DNA from: UBA7239 sp035430165
GTDB lineage: Bacteria; Pseudomonadota; Gammaproteobacteria; Pseudomonadales; UBA7239
Direction of reading: 5' to 3'
Length of the DNA stretch: 32,578 nt
NCBI GenBank assembly: GCA_035430165.1
Contig: DAOMGE010000034.1
Coordinates: forward strand, 1-32,578
Shown piece by piece: positions 14,274 to 23,028 of the stretch; the stretch's first letter is position 1, and every line of letters starts with the position of its first letter. The notes beneath the pieces are model-generated. The model was not told the DNA's origin. It did not search any database and saw only the letters and a program-made list of their open reading frames with translations. The position numbers and the translations under genes were made by a program.

Positions 14274-15566
14274 TCACAAGGTAATGGCATCCAGTTGTGC
14301 CTGCACTTTTTTCTTCCACTCCTGCTGGCGCAGTTTTTCATTTTCCAGCGGCCGGTAATCCTTGCCGACAGGCTTGCCGAGCGCATTGTCCGCATTGGCG
14401 ACCCGCAAGGTGAAAACCAGGTCGCGGCGATTGCGCACCGCATTGCTGGTCCACGGACTGTCTATCGTCGTTGGCAAGCCCACACCCGTCTTGCTACCGG
14501 GTGCAAGACCACCCGCTACCGAATACGTCACCGGGCCGGTAACCAGCAAGTTGCCCTGGGAATCGTGCAGGTAGCCTTGCAAGAAAACCCGCGTCAGGCT
14601 TTCACTACTGCCGTTGGTGATGATGAAAACCATCGTCGGCGTCGGCGATCCTGACGACCAGCCAAAAGTGGCTTCGCTGACCTGTATCTTGTCGATCACG
14701 ACGGCATTGGCAGGTGCTTGCGCGGCGAGTTGTTTATCCAGTTCCGCAATCTTGCTGTCGGCCTGGGCCAGTCCTTCGCGATAGGCCGCACGCTTTTTCT
14801 CCAGTTTTGCCTGCGCCAGCGCCAGCAACTGTTTTGCGTTCTTGCCGGCTACCGAGGCATACACCTTGTGGGTAGCTGCTTTCCTGTCGGCGCCGGTTTT
14901 CTGGTCGAGTGTGGCGCGTTCGTCTTCCGCCGTGGCCGTGGCCGGTTCGGTCAACACCTCGATACTGTGGCGGACGGCCGCCTGTTGCTCGGGTGCGACT
15001 CCACTGACCACGCGTTCGATGCTGGCTTCGTATTCCGCCACGGTGTTGCCGTGTACCACGGGTGCGCGCAATGCCAGCCACACTGCCACCGCCAGCAACG
15101 ATCCCCCACCAAGGCCAACCAGCAGCCATTGCCGCCAGCCAAACTGCCTGACAGCGGGCAGGCGGATCAGGGGAACACTGGCCGCATCCAGCGCATAGGC
15201 CGCTTTTTGCAGGGTGTTGGGCTTGTCCTCCGGCTCATCAATTTCCAGTTCAACCCGGCACTCGACACCGGCGCGCTGCAGCACTCGCGCCAGTTTGTCT
15301 GCCGGTGTTTTTTCCTGGTAGGTCTTGAAGATGCGGCCGGCCTGTAACAGGCGGCGGGTATTTTCCGTGCCCTGCTTGAGGAACGCCGCCAGGTTCTCGA
15401 CTGCTTGTTGCTCGGGCAGGGTGAAACGGCCGGTCAGGGTAACGTTGTAGCGGGCGGGGATATCCGTGTCGTTGCGATGCGACCATTCCAGCAGCCGGCC
15501 GGTCAGGGCGTCCTTGGCGTTCTGCAAGATCGCCGTTGCCCTGCTTGTTTCCTGCTCGCCTGCCAT
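14274..15566 (-). CDS. One-pass membrane protein of unknown function
   Basis: This protein has 430 residues from ATG 15566, chosen because GGGAGAGG sits just upstream; the open frame beyond would run through the oppositely read DUF423 gene. Residues about 38-110 (YNVTLTGRFTLPEQQ through VELEIDEP) form a small alpha/beta module of a type found at the N-terminus of several membrane proteins, probably cytoplasmic. One transmembrane segment spans about 144-168. The outer part has a helical, charged region (about 175-285, likely coiled coil) and a C-terminal beta-rich domain (about 287-395) resembling FxLYD-type modules. It ends in a basic amphipathic helix. I recognise no enzyme motif. It is divergent from DUF423; sodB follows downstream. 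Confidence 0.6.
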   Translation of the reverse strand: MAGEQETSRATAILQNAKDALTGRLLEWSHRNDTDIPARYNVTLTGRFTLPEQQAVENLAAFLKQGTENTRRLLQAGRIFKTYQEKTPADKLARVLQRAGVECRVELEIDEPEDKPNTLQKAAYALDAASVPLIRLPAVRQFGWRQWLLVGLGGGSLLAVAVWLALRAPVVHGNTVAEYEASIERVVSGVAPEQQAAVRHSIEVLTEPATATAEDERATLDQKTGADRKAATHKVYASVAGKNAKQLLALAQAKLEKKRAAYREGLAQADSKIAELDKQLAAQAPANAVVIDKIQVSEATFGWSSGSPTPTMVFIITNGSSESLTRVFLQGYLHDSQGNLLVTGPVTYSVAGGLAPGSKTGVGLPTTIDSPWTSNAVRNRRDLVFTLRVANADNALGKPVGKDYRPLENEKLRQQEWKKKVQAQLDAITL

Positions 15567-15699
15567 ATCCACCTCTCCCATGCCGGACAGTCTTTTTACC
15601 ACCATGCCTGCCCCGCTACCAGCTGTTACAATGCGGCCGTCACCAAGATTACCTGACCCGTCATCGTGCTGAAAACATCCGCCCTGAAATGATGCCGCC
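15567..15699. promoter_or_regulatory. Divergent intergenic region, membrane protein / DUF423
   Basis: This 133-base gap lies between two divergently read genes, so it should carry promoters in both directions. The minus-strand gene has GGGAGAGG before its ATG; the plus-strand gene has no clear ribosome site. No operator-like repeat stands out. Confidence 0.3.
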
Positions 15700-16083
15700 A
15701 TGAAACTGCCATCCCTGTTCATTACCCTCGCTGCTGCCAGTGGACTGCTGGCTGTTGCGCTCGGCGCCTTCGGTGCACATGCCCTGAAGGCGCGATTGCC
15801 GGCTGACCTGCTAGCCATCTGGCAGACCGCCGTGCAGTACCAGTTCTGGCACACACTGGCGCTGTTCGGGGTCGGCATCCTGCTGGCACAAGGCAGCTTC
15901 AGCTCGCGTGCACTAGCGGCCAGTGGCTGGCTGTTTGCCGGTGGCATCCTGATTTTTAGTGGCAGTCTGTACGTGTTAGCGCTTACCAACATCCGCTGGT
16001 TGGGCGCCATTACCCCTGTAGGCGGCGCCTTGTGGCTGGCAGCCTGGGCCTGCCTGTGCCGGGCAGCGAGTCAGGGCGTATGA
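15700..16083 (+). CDS. DUF423 family membrane protein
   Basis: This 127-residue inner-membrane protein has four hydrophobic helices (about 8-27, 50-67, 73-92, 99-120). The signature ALGAFGAHALK (21-31), followed by WQTAVQYQFWHTLAL (41-55), identifies the DUF423/YgdD family, whose function is unsettled. The stop TGA overlaps an in-frame ATG of the next gene (ATGA at 16080). DUF423 next to thiS-thiG-trmB also occurs in Pseudomonas, as far as I recall, which supports a gammaproteobacterial origin. Confidence 0.88.
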   Translation: MKLPSLFITLAAASGLLAVALGAFGAHALKARLPADLLAIWQTAVQYQFWHTLALFGVGILLAQGSFSSRALAASGWLFAGGILIFSGSLYVLALTNIRWLGAITPVGGALWLAAWACLCRAASQGV

Positions 16084-16100
16084 CCACCATATCCAGGACC

Positions 16101-16301
16101 ATGCAGATCATCCTCAACGGCAAGCCTGTCGAGGTGGCGGACCACACAACCGTGACTGCCCTCATCGACCAGCTCGGCCTGGCCGGCAAGCGCATCGCCG
16201 TCGAAGTGAACGAGGACATCGTGCCGCGCAGCGCACATGCCAACCATATCTTGCAAGCGGACGATCGTGTCGAGATTGTCCATGCCATCGGCGGAGGCTA
16301 A
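16101..16301 (+). CDS. thiS: Sulfur carrier protein ThiS
   Basis: This 66-residue ubiquitin-fold protein carries sulfur as a C-terminal thiocarboxylate and hands it to ThiG for the thiazole ring of thiamine. MQIILNGKPVEV is the usual N-terminus, IAVEVNEDIVPRS is the family core, and it ends in the required Gly-Gly (AIGGG). ATG 16101 gives the typical length. ATG 16080 would add seven residues and overlap the DUF423 stop, and is a real alternative because of that coupling. The stop lies two bases before the thiG ATG. ThiF and the other thiamine genes are not in the window. Confidence 0.9.
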   Translation: MQIILNGKPVEVADHTTVTALIDQLGLAGKRIAVEVNEDIVPRSAHANHILQADDRVEIVHAIGGG

Positions 16302-16303
16302 CC

Positions 16304-17095
16304 ATGAGCAATACCGATACTCCACTCATCATCGCCGGCAAAACCTACAGCTCGCGTCTGATTGTCGGCAGCGGCAAGTACAGGGACCTAGCGGAAACGG
16401 CAGCGGCAACAGAGGCCTCGGGCGCGGAGATGATCACCGTCGCCGTGCGTCGCACCAACATCGGCCAGAACCCGGGCGAACCCAATTTGCTCGACGTGGT
16501 GCCGCCATCCCGATACACCATCCTTCCCAACACGGCCGGCTGCTATACCGCCACGGAAGCCGTACGCACCTGCAAACTGGCACGCGAACTGCTGGACGGC
16601 CACAAACTGGTCAAACTGGAAGTACTGGGCGACCAGAAAACCCTGTTCCCGAATGTCACCGAAACCCTGCTCGCCGCCGAACAGCTGGTGACCGACGGCT
16701 TTGACGTGATGGTCTACACCAGCGACGACCCGTTGGTGGCCAAACGCCTGGAAGAGATCGGCTGCGTGGCGGTGATGCCACTGGGCGCACCGATCGGCTC
16801 CGGGCTCGGTATCCGCAACCCCTACAACCTGATGATGATCCTGGAAAACGCAAACGTGCCGATCATCGTCGATGCCGGCGTCGGCACGGCGTCGGATGCG
16901 GCGATCGCGATGGAGCTGGGCTGCCACGGCGTCCTGATGAACAGCGCTATCGCCCACGCGCAAAACCCGGTGCTGATGGCGTCCGCCATGAAGAAAGCCG
17001 TGCAGGCAGGCCGTGAGGCGTTCCTGGCAGGCCGCATGCCGCGCAAACTGTACGCCAGCGCCTCGTCGCCGCTGGATGGCCTTATCCACAACTAG
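16304..17095 (+). CDS. thiG: Thiazole synthase ThiG
   Basis: This 263-residue cytoplasmic TIM-barrel enzyme condenses deoxyxylulose phosphate, ThiS thiocarboxylate and dehydroglycine into the thiamine thiazole phosphate. SRLIVGSGKY (17-26), VAVRRTNIG (46-54), LPNTAGC (74-80), KLVKLEVLGD with the Schiff-base lysine K104, PLGAPIGSG and VDAGVGTASDAAIAMELG are all present. GGAGG six bases before the ATG supports the start, and the short spacing to thiS implies coupled translation. The usual length is about 255-265. Confidence 0.96.
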   Translation: MSNTDTPLIIAGKTYSSRLIVGSGKYRDLAETAAATEASGAEMITVAVRRTNIGQNPGEPNLLDVVPPSRYTILPNTAGCYTATEAVRTCKLARELLDGHKLVKLEVLGDQKTLFPNVTETLLAAEQLVTDGFDVMVYTSDDPLVAKRLEEIGCVAVMPLGAPIGSGLGIRNPYNLMMILENANVPIIVDAGVGTASDAAIAMELGCHGVLMNSAIAHAQNPVLMASAMKKAVQAGREAFLAGRMPRKLYASASSPLDGLIHN

Positions 17096-17104
17096 GTTGC
17101 GACC

Positions 17105-17803
17105 ATGTTGTCCATCCAGCCACAGTTCAAGAAAAAAGATATCCGCTCGTATGTGATTCGCAGCGGGCGCATCACCGCCTCGCAAGAAAAAGCACTGGAA
17201 GAGCACTGGCACCAGATGGGGCTGGACCTGCACAAGGGCATGCACGCGCTTGACGGCACCTTTGCCAATCCGGCCGCTGACCTCATCCTCGAAATCGGTT
17301 TCGGCATGGGCGATTCGCTACTGGAAATGGCCGAAAAAAATCCGCAGCAAAATTTCATCGGCATTGAAGTGCATCCACCCGGTGTTGGCCGCATTGTCAG
17401 CGAAGCCAGCAAGCGCGACGTAAAAAACCTGCGCATTTTCTGTGCTGATGCCCTCGACGTGCTGGACGACTGCATCGCCGACGACAGCCTCACCCGACTG
17501 CAGCTGTATTTTCCCGATCCCTGGCACAAGAGCCGTCACCACAAACGCCGCATTGTGCAACCGGCGTTTGTTGAACGCGTACGGCGCAAACTGAAAGCGG
17601 GCGGCATCCTGCACATGGCAACTGACTGGCAACCCTATGCAGACGTGATGCTGGAAACCGCAAGCGCCTGCGACGGTTTACGCAATTGTGCGGGCGAGAA
17701 TGCATTCAGTCCGCGACCGGATTATCGACCTGAAACCAAATTCGAGCGCCGTGGTCAGATGCTGGGTCACGGCGTATGGGATCTGCTTTTTACCAAAGCG
17801 TGA
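17105..17803 (+). CDS. trmB: tRNA (guanine-N7-)-methyltransferase TrmB
   Basis: This 232-residue enzyme methylates G46 in the variable loop of tRNA using SAM. LILEIGFGMGDSLLEMA (about 60-76) is the SAM loop, FIGIEVHPPGVG follows, and QLYFPDPWHKSRHHKRRIVQ (about 133-152) is the diagnostic TrmB segment. The C-terminal TKFERRGQMLGHGVWDL is also typical. It starts nine bases after thiG. No defects were seen. Confidence 0.95.
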   Translation: MLSIQPQFKKKDIRSYVIRSGRITASQEKALEEHWHQMGLDLHKGMHALDGTFANPAADLILEIGFGMGDSLLEMAEKNPQQNFIGIEVHPPGVGRIVSEASKRDVKNLRIFCADALDVLDDCIADDSLTRLQLYFPDPWHKSRHHKRRIVQPAFVERVRRKLKAGGILHMATDWQPYADVMLETASACDGLRNCAGENAFSPRPDYRPETKFERRGQMLGHGVWDLLFTKA

Positions 17804-17842
17804 TAGACTTTACACACTGGATCATCAGCACGGCGGTTAATC

Positions 17843-18208
17843 ATGTCTGACAATATTCCTACACTCCAACCCATGGCGGATTCATCACCGGAATCCAAAC
17901 GCGCATTGATTGATAAATGCATCGCGCTGAAATCCATGCCGCATATTTATGACAAACTGAAAAAGCTGTGGGGCTTTCCTGCGTTTTTTGATTACATCGA
18001 CAACCTGTTGTTGATGGAGCCGGGTCGCGAAGACCGTCACGGCCTGCCGGAAGAGGTGTACCGGGAAATCGATGCGCTGGAACACCTGTTCATCAAGTTC
18101 CCCGACGAAATCGCACACCCGACCCTGATCGCGCAAGACCGCGAGGAAATTCGCAAACTGATCGCGGATCGCAAGATCAAGATCAATTATCTGGTGGGTG
18201 ACAGATAA
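17843..18208 (+). CDS. Small soluble protein of unknown function
   Basis: This 121-residue protein is mostly helical and charged, with no signal peptide and no membrane segment. Recognisable blocks are LIDKCIALKSMPHIYDKLKK (23-42), WGFPAFFDYIDNLLLMEPGR and RKIKINYLVGD near the C-terminus. I do not recognise a family. A purine-rich ACGGCGG precedes the ATG. It follows trmB by 39 bases and converges on the EAL-domain gene seven bases away. Normal codon use suggests a real host gene; no role can be assigned. Confidence 0.6.
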   Translation: MSDNIPTLQPMADSSPESKRALIDKCIALKSMPHIYDKLKKLWGFPAFFDYIDNLLLMEPGREDRHGLPEEVYREIDALEHLFIKFPDEIAHPTLIAQDREEIRKLIADRKIKINYLVGDR

Positions 18209-18215
18209 AGGAAAA

Positions 18216-19085
18216 TCAGCCGGCCGACAGACAATAGGGCTGCGGTCGGCCAAACAGAAAGCCTTGCGCAATCCCCACATCCAGCGTGCGCAGCAGATCC
18301 AGCTGCTGGCCGGTTTCAATGCCAGCCCCGATCACCGCTATACCTGCCTGTTGTGCTTCCTGCACTGATTTCGCCAGATTACGCTGTATGCGCACATCGC
18401 GCTGTGCACGCAACAGCAATTCACGATCCAGTTTGATGTAATCCGGCTGCAATTTTTTCACGCGGCCAATCTGCGCATGCTCACGACCAAAATTATCGAT
18501 TGCAATGCCGTAGCCTTTTTCTTTCCAGGCAGCTATAGCCGCAGAAACCTTCTTCTTTTCTGCGACTGCATATTCGGGAATTTCAAGAACGATGCGGCGC
18601 GTTTCCAGGCCACAGTTTTTCAGGATGCCTTCAAACACGCGGCCATGATCCGCACTCACCGATAACAAGTGATGCGGATGCACATTGAGATGCAACACCC
18701 CTTCCGCAGATTGCAACAGGTAGTTCAGCGCATGTAACGTGCGCGCAAGACGATCAACAAAAGTAATGTCCTCGTTCGCTGCCAGCGTAAACACGCGTTC
18801 AGGCGATAACACATTGCCAACCATAGTGAACGCATCACCGGAAGAACTTGCCAACAATGCTTCGTGCCCGATAATACGCCGCCGGCGAAAATCAAACAGC
18901 GGCTGGAACAGGGAATCCAGCTGGAGACTGGCGTAATGCGCACAAATACGATCATGTACCGCATACAGGGTGTCAGGCGTGCTGGCTGACACACCAATAC
19001 GCGGAAATTCACGGCGGTTCAGGTAATCCAGCACATCGGCAAAAACGGCAGGATTTGCCAATTGTTGAATTTCCTGTGCACTCAC
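18216..19085 (-). CDS. Degenerate EAL-domain protein, coupled to cysA
   Basis: This protein has 289 residues from a GTG at 19085 that overlaps the cysA stop as GTGA. An ATG at 19130 lies inside cysA and is less likely. The first 55 residues are helical with no known domain; the EAL domain covers about 57-285. Present: E75-A-L-L, N134 in LNVHP, E168 in LEIPE, D197, K218 in IKLD, AQGFLFGRP. Altered: the DDFG metal motif reads D197-N198-F-G, and the usual AEGVET reads GAGIET (253-258), losing the catalytic-site glutamate. Hydrolysis of c-di-GMP is therefore doubtful; it may bind the nucleotide or act by protein contact. It is the last gene of the sulfate operon. Confidence 0.8.
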   Translation of the reverse strand: MSAQEIQQLANPAVFADVLDYLNRREFPRIGVSASTPDTLYAVHDRICAHYASLQLDSLFQPLFDFRRRRIIGHEALLASSSGDAFTMVGNVLSPERVFTLAANEDITFVDRLARTLHALNYLLQSAEGVLHLNVHPHHLLSVSADHGRVFEGILKNCGLETRRIVLEIPEYAVAEKKKVSAAIAAWKEKGYGIAIDNFGREHAQIGRVKKLQPDYIKLDRELLLRAQRDVRIQRNLAKSVQEAQQAGIAVIGAGIETGQQLDLLRTLDVGIAQGFLFGRPQPYCLSAG

Positions 19086-20149
19086 GAAGCCTTCTCCAGG
19101 AAAATTTTCACCGCGCGCGGCTTGACCCACACGGTTTCACCTGGCTGCAGGGCCAATTCACGAAAGCGTTCGCGCGAAAGCTCCGCTTCAATAACCTCCG
19201 ACTCATCTTCCCGATGCAATTCAAGTCGCACCAGCGAGCCAATGGTATGGATATATGCAATTTTCACACGAAACACTGAACTTCCATCTGCCTCGCGCTG
19301 TATCTCGATATCGTGAGGACGAACATAGGCAGTTGCTGCTGCCTCCTGCGCATTATTATGTTCATCCACTGGCAACTCTGCTGCACCGATTCGCGCAAAC
19401 CCCTCATGCACACGACTGTGGAAAAGATTCACGTTACCGATAAATTGATAAACAAAAGGCGATGCAGGCTCATCATAAATCTGTGCGGGCGAACCGATCT
19501 GTTCCACCTTGCCCTTGTTCATGACCACAATTCGGTCTGCCACTTCCAGCGCCTCTTCCTGGTCATGTGTCACAAACACGCTGGTGATATGCAATTCATC
19601 ATGCAAACGACGCAACCAGCGACGCAAATCCTTGCGCACATTAGCATCAAGCGCGCCGAACGGCTCATCCAGCAACAACACTTTCGGCTCTACCGCGAGT
19701 GCGCGGGCAAGCGCAATACGCTGGCGCTGGCCGCCAGACAACTGCGGCGGATAGCGATCACTGAGCCAGTCCAGTTGCACCAGATTCAATAATTCATGCA
19801 CGCGTTTGCGAATTTCTGCTTCCGGTGGACGTGTTTTTTTCGAGCGCACACGCAGCCCGAAAGCCACATTTTCAAACACGGTCATGTGGCGAAACAAGGC
19901 GTAGTGCTGGAACACAAAACCCACTTGACGGTCGCGCACATCGGTATGGGTAGTATCTTCCCCGTTAAAAAGAATACTGCCAGCATCCGGTGATTCCATA
20001 CCGGCGATAATCCGCAACAGCGAGGTCTTGCCGCAGCCCGAAGGCCCCAGCAAAGCCACCAGCTCACCGGTTGGCACATCGAGCGACACATTATCCAGCG
20101 CACGGAAATCGCCAAAGTTTTTGGTGATGTTACGAATTTCGATACTCAT
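19082..20149 (-). CDS. cysA: Sulfate/thiosulfate ABC transporter ATPase CysA
   Basis: This 355-residue ATPase drives sulfate import with CysT and CysW. Walker A is GPSGCGKTS (35-43), the signature is LSGGQRQRIALARA (about 135-148), Walker B is VLLLDEPFGALD, and the switch histidine lies in VFVTHDQEEALEVAD. The C-terminal third, with VRPHDIEI, is the CysA-type regulatory domain. cysW ends 52 bases upstream, and the EAL gene overlaps the end by four bases. Confidence 0.95.
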   Translation of the reverse strand: MSIEIRNITKNFGDFRALDNVSLDVPTGELVALLGPSGCGKTSLLRIIAGMESPDAGSILFNGEDTTHTDVRDRQVGFVFQHYALFRHMTVFENVAFGLRVRSKKTRPPEAEIRKRVHELLNLVQLDWLSDRYPPQLSGGQRQRIALARALAVEPKVLLLDEPFGALDANVRKDLRRWLRRLHDELHITSVFVTHDQEEALEVADRIVVMNKGKVEQIGSPAQIYDEPASPFVYQFIGNVNLFHSRVHEGFARIGAAELPVDEHNNAQEAAATAYVRPHDIEIQREADGSSVFRVKIAYIHTIGSLVRLELHREDESEVIEAELSRERFRELALQPGETVWVKPRAVKIFLEKAS

Positions 20150-20177
20150 GTTTTACTCCGCATTCTCTTTACTGCTT

Positions 20178-20193
20178 ACGAATATTCATTCGT
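20178..20193. repeat. Small inverted repeat between cysW and cysA
   Basis: ACGAAT and ATTCGT flank four bases (ACGAATATTCATTCGT) in the 52-base gap between cysW and cysA. The six-pair stem has no T-run, so it is not a typical terminator. It could be an mRNA processing or stability element, or chance. Confidence 0.35.
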
Positions 20194-20201
20194 GATCAGG
20201 C

Positions 20202-21089
20202 TTACTTGGGCACCGGCTCTGGCGAAAGCTCGTCAAGATTCTGGTACGCCTGCCGCACTTTCCATTCCACGAAAGATTTCAACACCAACGTGACAATCGC
20301 CAACAAAGCCAGCAGCGATGCCGACGCAAACGCCGCAACATGGTTGTACTCGTTGTACAACACTTCCACATGCAGTGGCAGTGTGTTGGTCAATCCACGA
20401 ATATGCCCCGACACCACTGATACCGCACCGAATTCACCCATGGCACGTGCATTGGATAAAATTACACCGTATAACAAACCCCATTTGACATTTGGTAAGG
20501 TGATGTGCCAGAACATCTGCCAACCGGATGCGCCGAGCACAATGGCTGCTTCTTCCTCATCCTTGCCCTGTGCCTGCATTAGCGGGATCAATTCACGCGC
20601 CACAAAAGGGAATGTGACAAATATTGTAGCCAGCACAATGCCCGGCACCGCAAAAATAATCTTGATATCGTGATCGGATAACCAGCTACCAAACCATCCC
20701 TGCAATCCGAAAATCAGCACATAAATCAGGCCGGCAATAACGGGGGATACCGCAAACGGCAAATCTATCAGAGACAACAACAAACTTTTTCCTAAAAAAT
20801 CAAAGCGTGCAATTGCCCAGGCTGCCGACACGCCGAACACAAGGTTAAGTGGCACCGAAATTACTGCGGCCAACAATGTTAGGCGGATAGCAGACACAGC
20901 ATCCGGATCGGCAAATGCCTCAAAATATGTTTGCCATCCTTTGCGCAGTGCTTCGACAAATACCGATGCCAGCGGCACCAACAGAAATAGCGTGAGCCAA
21001 GCCAGTGCAATACTGATCAGCAGATAACGTACCCACGCCGGTTCGGTCGTCGCCAGCTTTCTATTAGATGCGGCATTATTTGCGGACAT
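20202..21089 (-). CDS. cysW: Sulfate ABC transporter permease CysW
   Basis: This 295-residue inner-membrane permease has about six helices. The cytoplasmic EAA loop that contacts CysA is clear: EEAAIVLGASGWQMFWHITL, followed by the proline-containing loop. FDFLGKSLLLSLIDLPFAVSP is typical of CysW. ATG 21089 has GGAG 11 bases upstream; an upstream frame extends only into cysT. Its start overlaps the cysT end by 14 bases, implying coupled translation. Confidence 0.93.
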   Translation of the reverse strand: MSANNAASNRKLATTEPAWVRYLLISIALAWLTLFLLVPLASVFVEALRKGWQTYFEAFADPDAVSAIRLTLLAAVISVPLNLVFGVSAAWAIARFDFLGKSLLLSLIDLPFAVSPVIAGLIYVLIFGLQGWFGSWLSDHDIKIIFAVPGIVLATIFVTFPFVARELIPLMQAQGKDEEEAAIVLGASGWQMFWHITLPNVKWGLLYGVILSNARAMGEFGAVSVVSGHIRGLTNTLPLHVEVLYNEYNHVAAFASASLLALLAIVTLVLKSFVEWKVRQAYQNLDELSPEPVPK

Positions 21090-21909
21090 GTCGATTACTA
21101 CTCCACCATTGCAATGCATTCACCAGAAACAACAATAAAAATGAAATCACCAGCATGACCACAGCAATGCCCGTTGCCGCACTGTATTCATACTGTTCCA
21201 GTTTGGTGATAATCAGCAGCGGCGTGATTTCTGACACCATCGGCATGTTACCCGCAATAAAAATAACCGAACCGTATTCACCCACAGCCCGAGCAAACGC
21301 CAGTGAAAATCCTGTCAACAATGCAGGGAACAGCGCCGGAAAAATCACACGACGGAATGTTTGCCAGCGTGTGGCTCCCAGACTGGCGGCCGCTTCCTCT
21401 ACCTCACCCTCCAGATCCTCAAGCACCGGCTGTATGGTACGCACGACGAACGGCAGCCCGATAAATGTCAGCACCACCACCACACCCAGCGGCGTGTACG
21501 CCACCTTGATGCCATGCGGCTCCAGCCAACTTCCCAGCCAGCCGTTACTCGCGTACAGCGCCGAGAACGTGATACCTGCCACGGCTGTCGGCAAGGCAAA
21601 TGGCAAATCCACCAGTGCGTCGATAATTTTCTTGCCCGTAAATTCATAACGCACCAGAACCCACGCCACGATCAAACCGAACAGGGAATTGATCACGGCA
21701 CCGATCAGCGCAGCACCGAATGAAAGCCGGTATGATGCGAGTACACGTGGTGATGTCACCGCCTCCCAGAATTCGGGCCACGTCAGCGCAAACGTCTTGA
21801 AGAATGCCGCCGACAGCGGGATCAATACAATCAGGCTGAGATAGAAAACAGTAAATCCGAGTGCCGGGCCAAAGCCCGGCAGCACGGATGCAGATCGCAA
21901 CAATTTCAT
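21076..21909 (-). CDS. cysT: Sulfate ABC transporter permease CysT
   Basis: This 277-residue inner-membrane permease is the partner of CysW (also called CysU). It starts MKLLRSASVLPGFGPALGF, which leads into helix 1. The EAA loop is EEAAASLGATRWQTFRRVIF (about 166-185), and DLPFALPTAVAGITF is the conserved helix before it. The gene for the sulfate-binding protein ends 27 bases upstream, consistent with one transcript. Confidence 0.93.
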   Translation of the reverse strand: MKLLRSASVLPGFGPALGFTVFYLSLIVLIPLSAAFFKTFALTWPEFWEAVTSPRVLASYRLSFGAALIGAVINSLFGLIVAWVLVRYEFTGKKIIDALVDLPFALPTAVAGITFSALYASNGWLGSWLEPHGIKVAYTPLGVVVVLTFIGLPFVVRTIQPVLEDLEGEVEEAAASLGATRWQTFRRVIFPALFPALLTGFSLAFARAVGEYGSVIFIAGNMPMVSEITPLLIITKLEQYEYSAATGIAVVMLVISFLLLFLVNALQWWSSNRHVRK

Positions 21910-21936
21910 GATGTGGGTTACACGTCGTTGATAAAA

Positions 21937-22968
21937 TTATTTGGCGCCATAGATAAGGTCAAATACACCGCCATCGCCGAAATGCTCTTTCTGGGCTTTT
22001 TGCCAGCCGCCGAACACGGCGTCTACAGTAAACAATTCCAGCTTCGGAAATTTGTCAGCATATTTGGCTGCAACCGCTGCATCACTCGGGCGATAATAAT
22101 TTTTTGCGGCAATTTCCTGGCCTTCCGGTGAATACAGGTATTGCAGATATGCTTTGGCCAGTTCCGCGTTCCCGTGCTTGTTGGCAAACTTATCGACAAC
22201 GGTCACCGGCGGTTCAGCCAATACAGAATAACTCGGCACCACGATTTCAACTTTATCTGGTCCCTGCTCTTTAAGTGCCAGGTATGCTTCGTTTTCCCAT
22301 GTCAACAGGACATCACCTACGCCGCGCTCGAGAAACGTTGTGGTTGCACCACGCGCACCAGAATCCAGTACGGATACGTTTTTGAATAACTTCGTGACAA
22401 ACTCTTTCGCTGCTGCCTGATCATTGTTGTTATGTTTCAACGCATAACCCCAAGCTGCCAGATAATTGTAGCGCGCACCACCTGATGTTTTAGGGTTCGG
22501 CGACACCACGCCAATACCGGGTTTCACAACATCGTTCCAGTCGTGGATATTTTTCGGGTTGCCCTTGCGCACCAGGAACACGATGGTCGAGGTATAAGGC
22601 GTGCTGTTTTTGGGCAAGCGGGTCTGCCAGTCTTTCGGGATCAGCTTGGCCTTTTCAAACAACTGGTCGATGTCATAAGACAACGCCAGCGTTACCACAT
22701 CAGCTTCCAGTCCGTCGATAACCGCTCTCGCCTGCTTGCCGCCACCACCATGGGACTGGTTCACCGTGACTTTGTCACCGGTTTTTCCTTCCCAGTACTT
22801 TGCGAAAGCGGCGTTGTATTCCTGATACAACTCACGCGTCGGATCGTAAGACACGTTCAGCAATTGCACGTCTTTTGCCTCGGCCACACCGACTAGCCCC
22901 AGTGTAAATACCGCTGCCGTCAACAGCGGCTTCAGTTCAAACAATGTATTCTTTAAAAACGTTTTCAT
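21937..22968 (-). CDS. sbp: Periplasmic sulfate-binding protein
   Basis: This protein has 343 residues from ATG 22968 (GAGG eight bases upstream; a TTG at 22974 is less likely). A signal peptide runs to about residue 31 (LGLVGVAEA/KD). The mature protein opens with VQLLNVSYDPTREL, the sulfate-binding family mark, then SHGGGGKQARAVIDGLEADVVTLAL and NPKTSGGARYNYLAAWG, which form the anion pocket. It delivers sulfate to CysT/CysW. Whether it is closer to Sbp or to thiosulfate-binding CysP cannot be settled by eye. Confidence 0.92.
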   Translation of the reverse strand: MKTFLKNTLFELKPLLTAAVFTLGLVGVAEAKDVQLLNVSYDPTRELYQEYNAAFAKYWEGKTGDKVTVNQSHGGGGKQARAVIDGLEADVVTLALSYDIDQLFEKAKLIPKDWQTRLPKNSTPYTSTIVFLVRKGNPKNIHDWNDVVKPGIGVVSPNPKTSGGARYNYLAAWGYALKHNNNDQAAAKEFVTKLFKNVSVLDSGARGATTTFLERGVGDVLLTWENEAYLALKEQGPDKVEIVVPSYSVLAEPPVTVVDKFANKHGNAELAKAYLQYLYSPEGQEIAAKNYYRPSDAAVAAKYADKFPKLELFTVDAVFGGWQKAQKEHFGDGGVFDLIYGAK

Positions 22969-23028
22969 GATCAAATCCTCGATAATTCGTTATGTCTGAC
23001 AATATTGTGCAGTGTGGCCATTTGTATC
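22969..23028 (-). promoter_or_regulatory. sbp upstream gap with two short palindromes
   Basis: This 60-base gap between porin and sbp holds ACAATATTGT (22999-23008), a perfect ten-base palindrome, and ATAATTCGTTAT (22982-22993), an inverted repeat with a four-base centre. They could form part of an operator or internal promoter for sbp-cysTWA. I cannot match them confidently to a known CysB site. Confidence 0.3.

Noticed and set aside
15567..16010. N-terminal extension of the one-pass membrane protein to 16010
   Set aside because: The extra 148 residues are antisense to the DUF423 gene and look random; ATG 15566 has a good ribosome site.
17843..23006. ATGTCTGACAATATT occurs at both 17843 and 22992
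   Set aside because: One copy begins a coding sequence and the other is intergenic; flanks do not match, so a shared 15-mer is probably chance.
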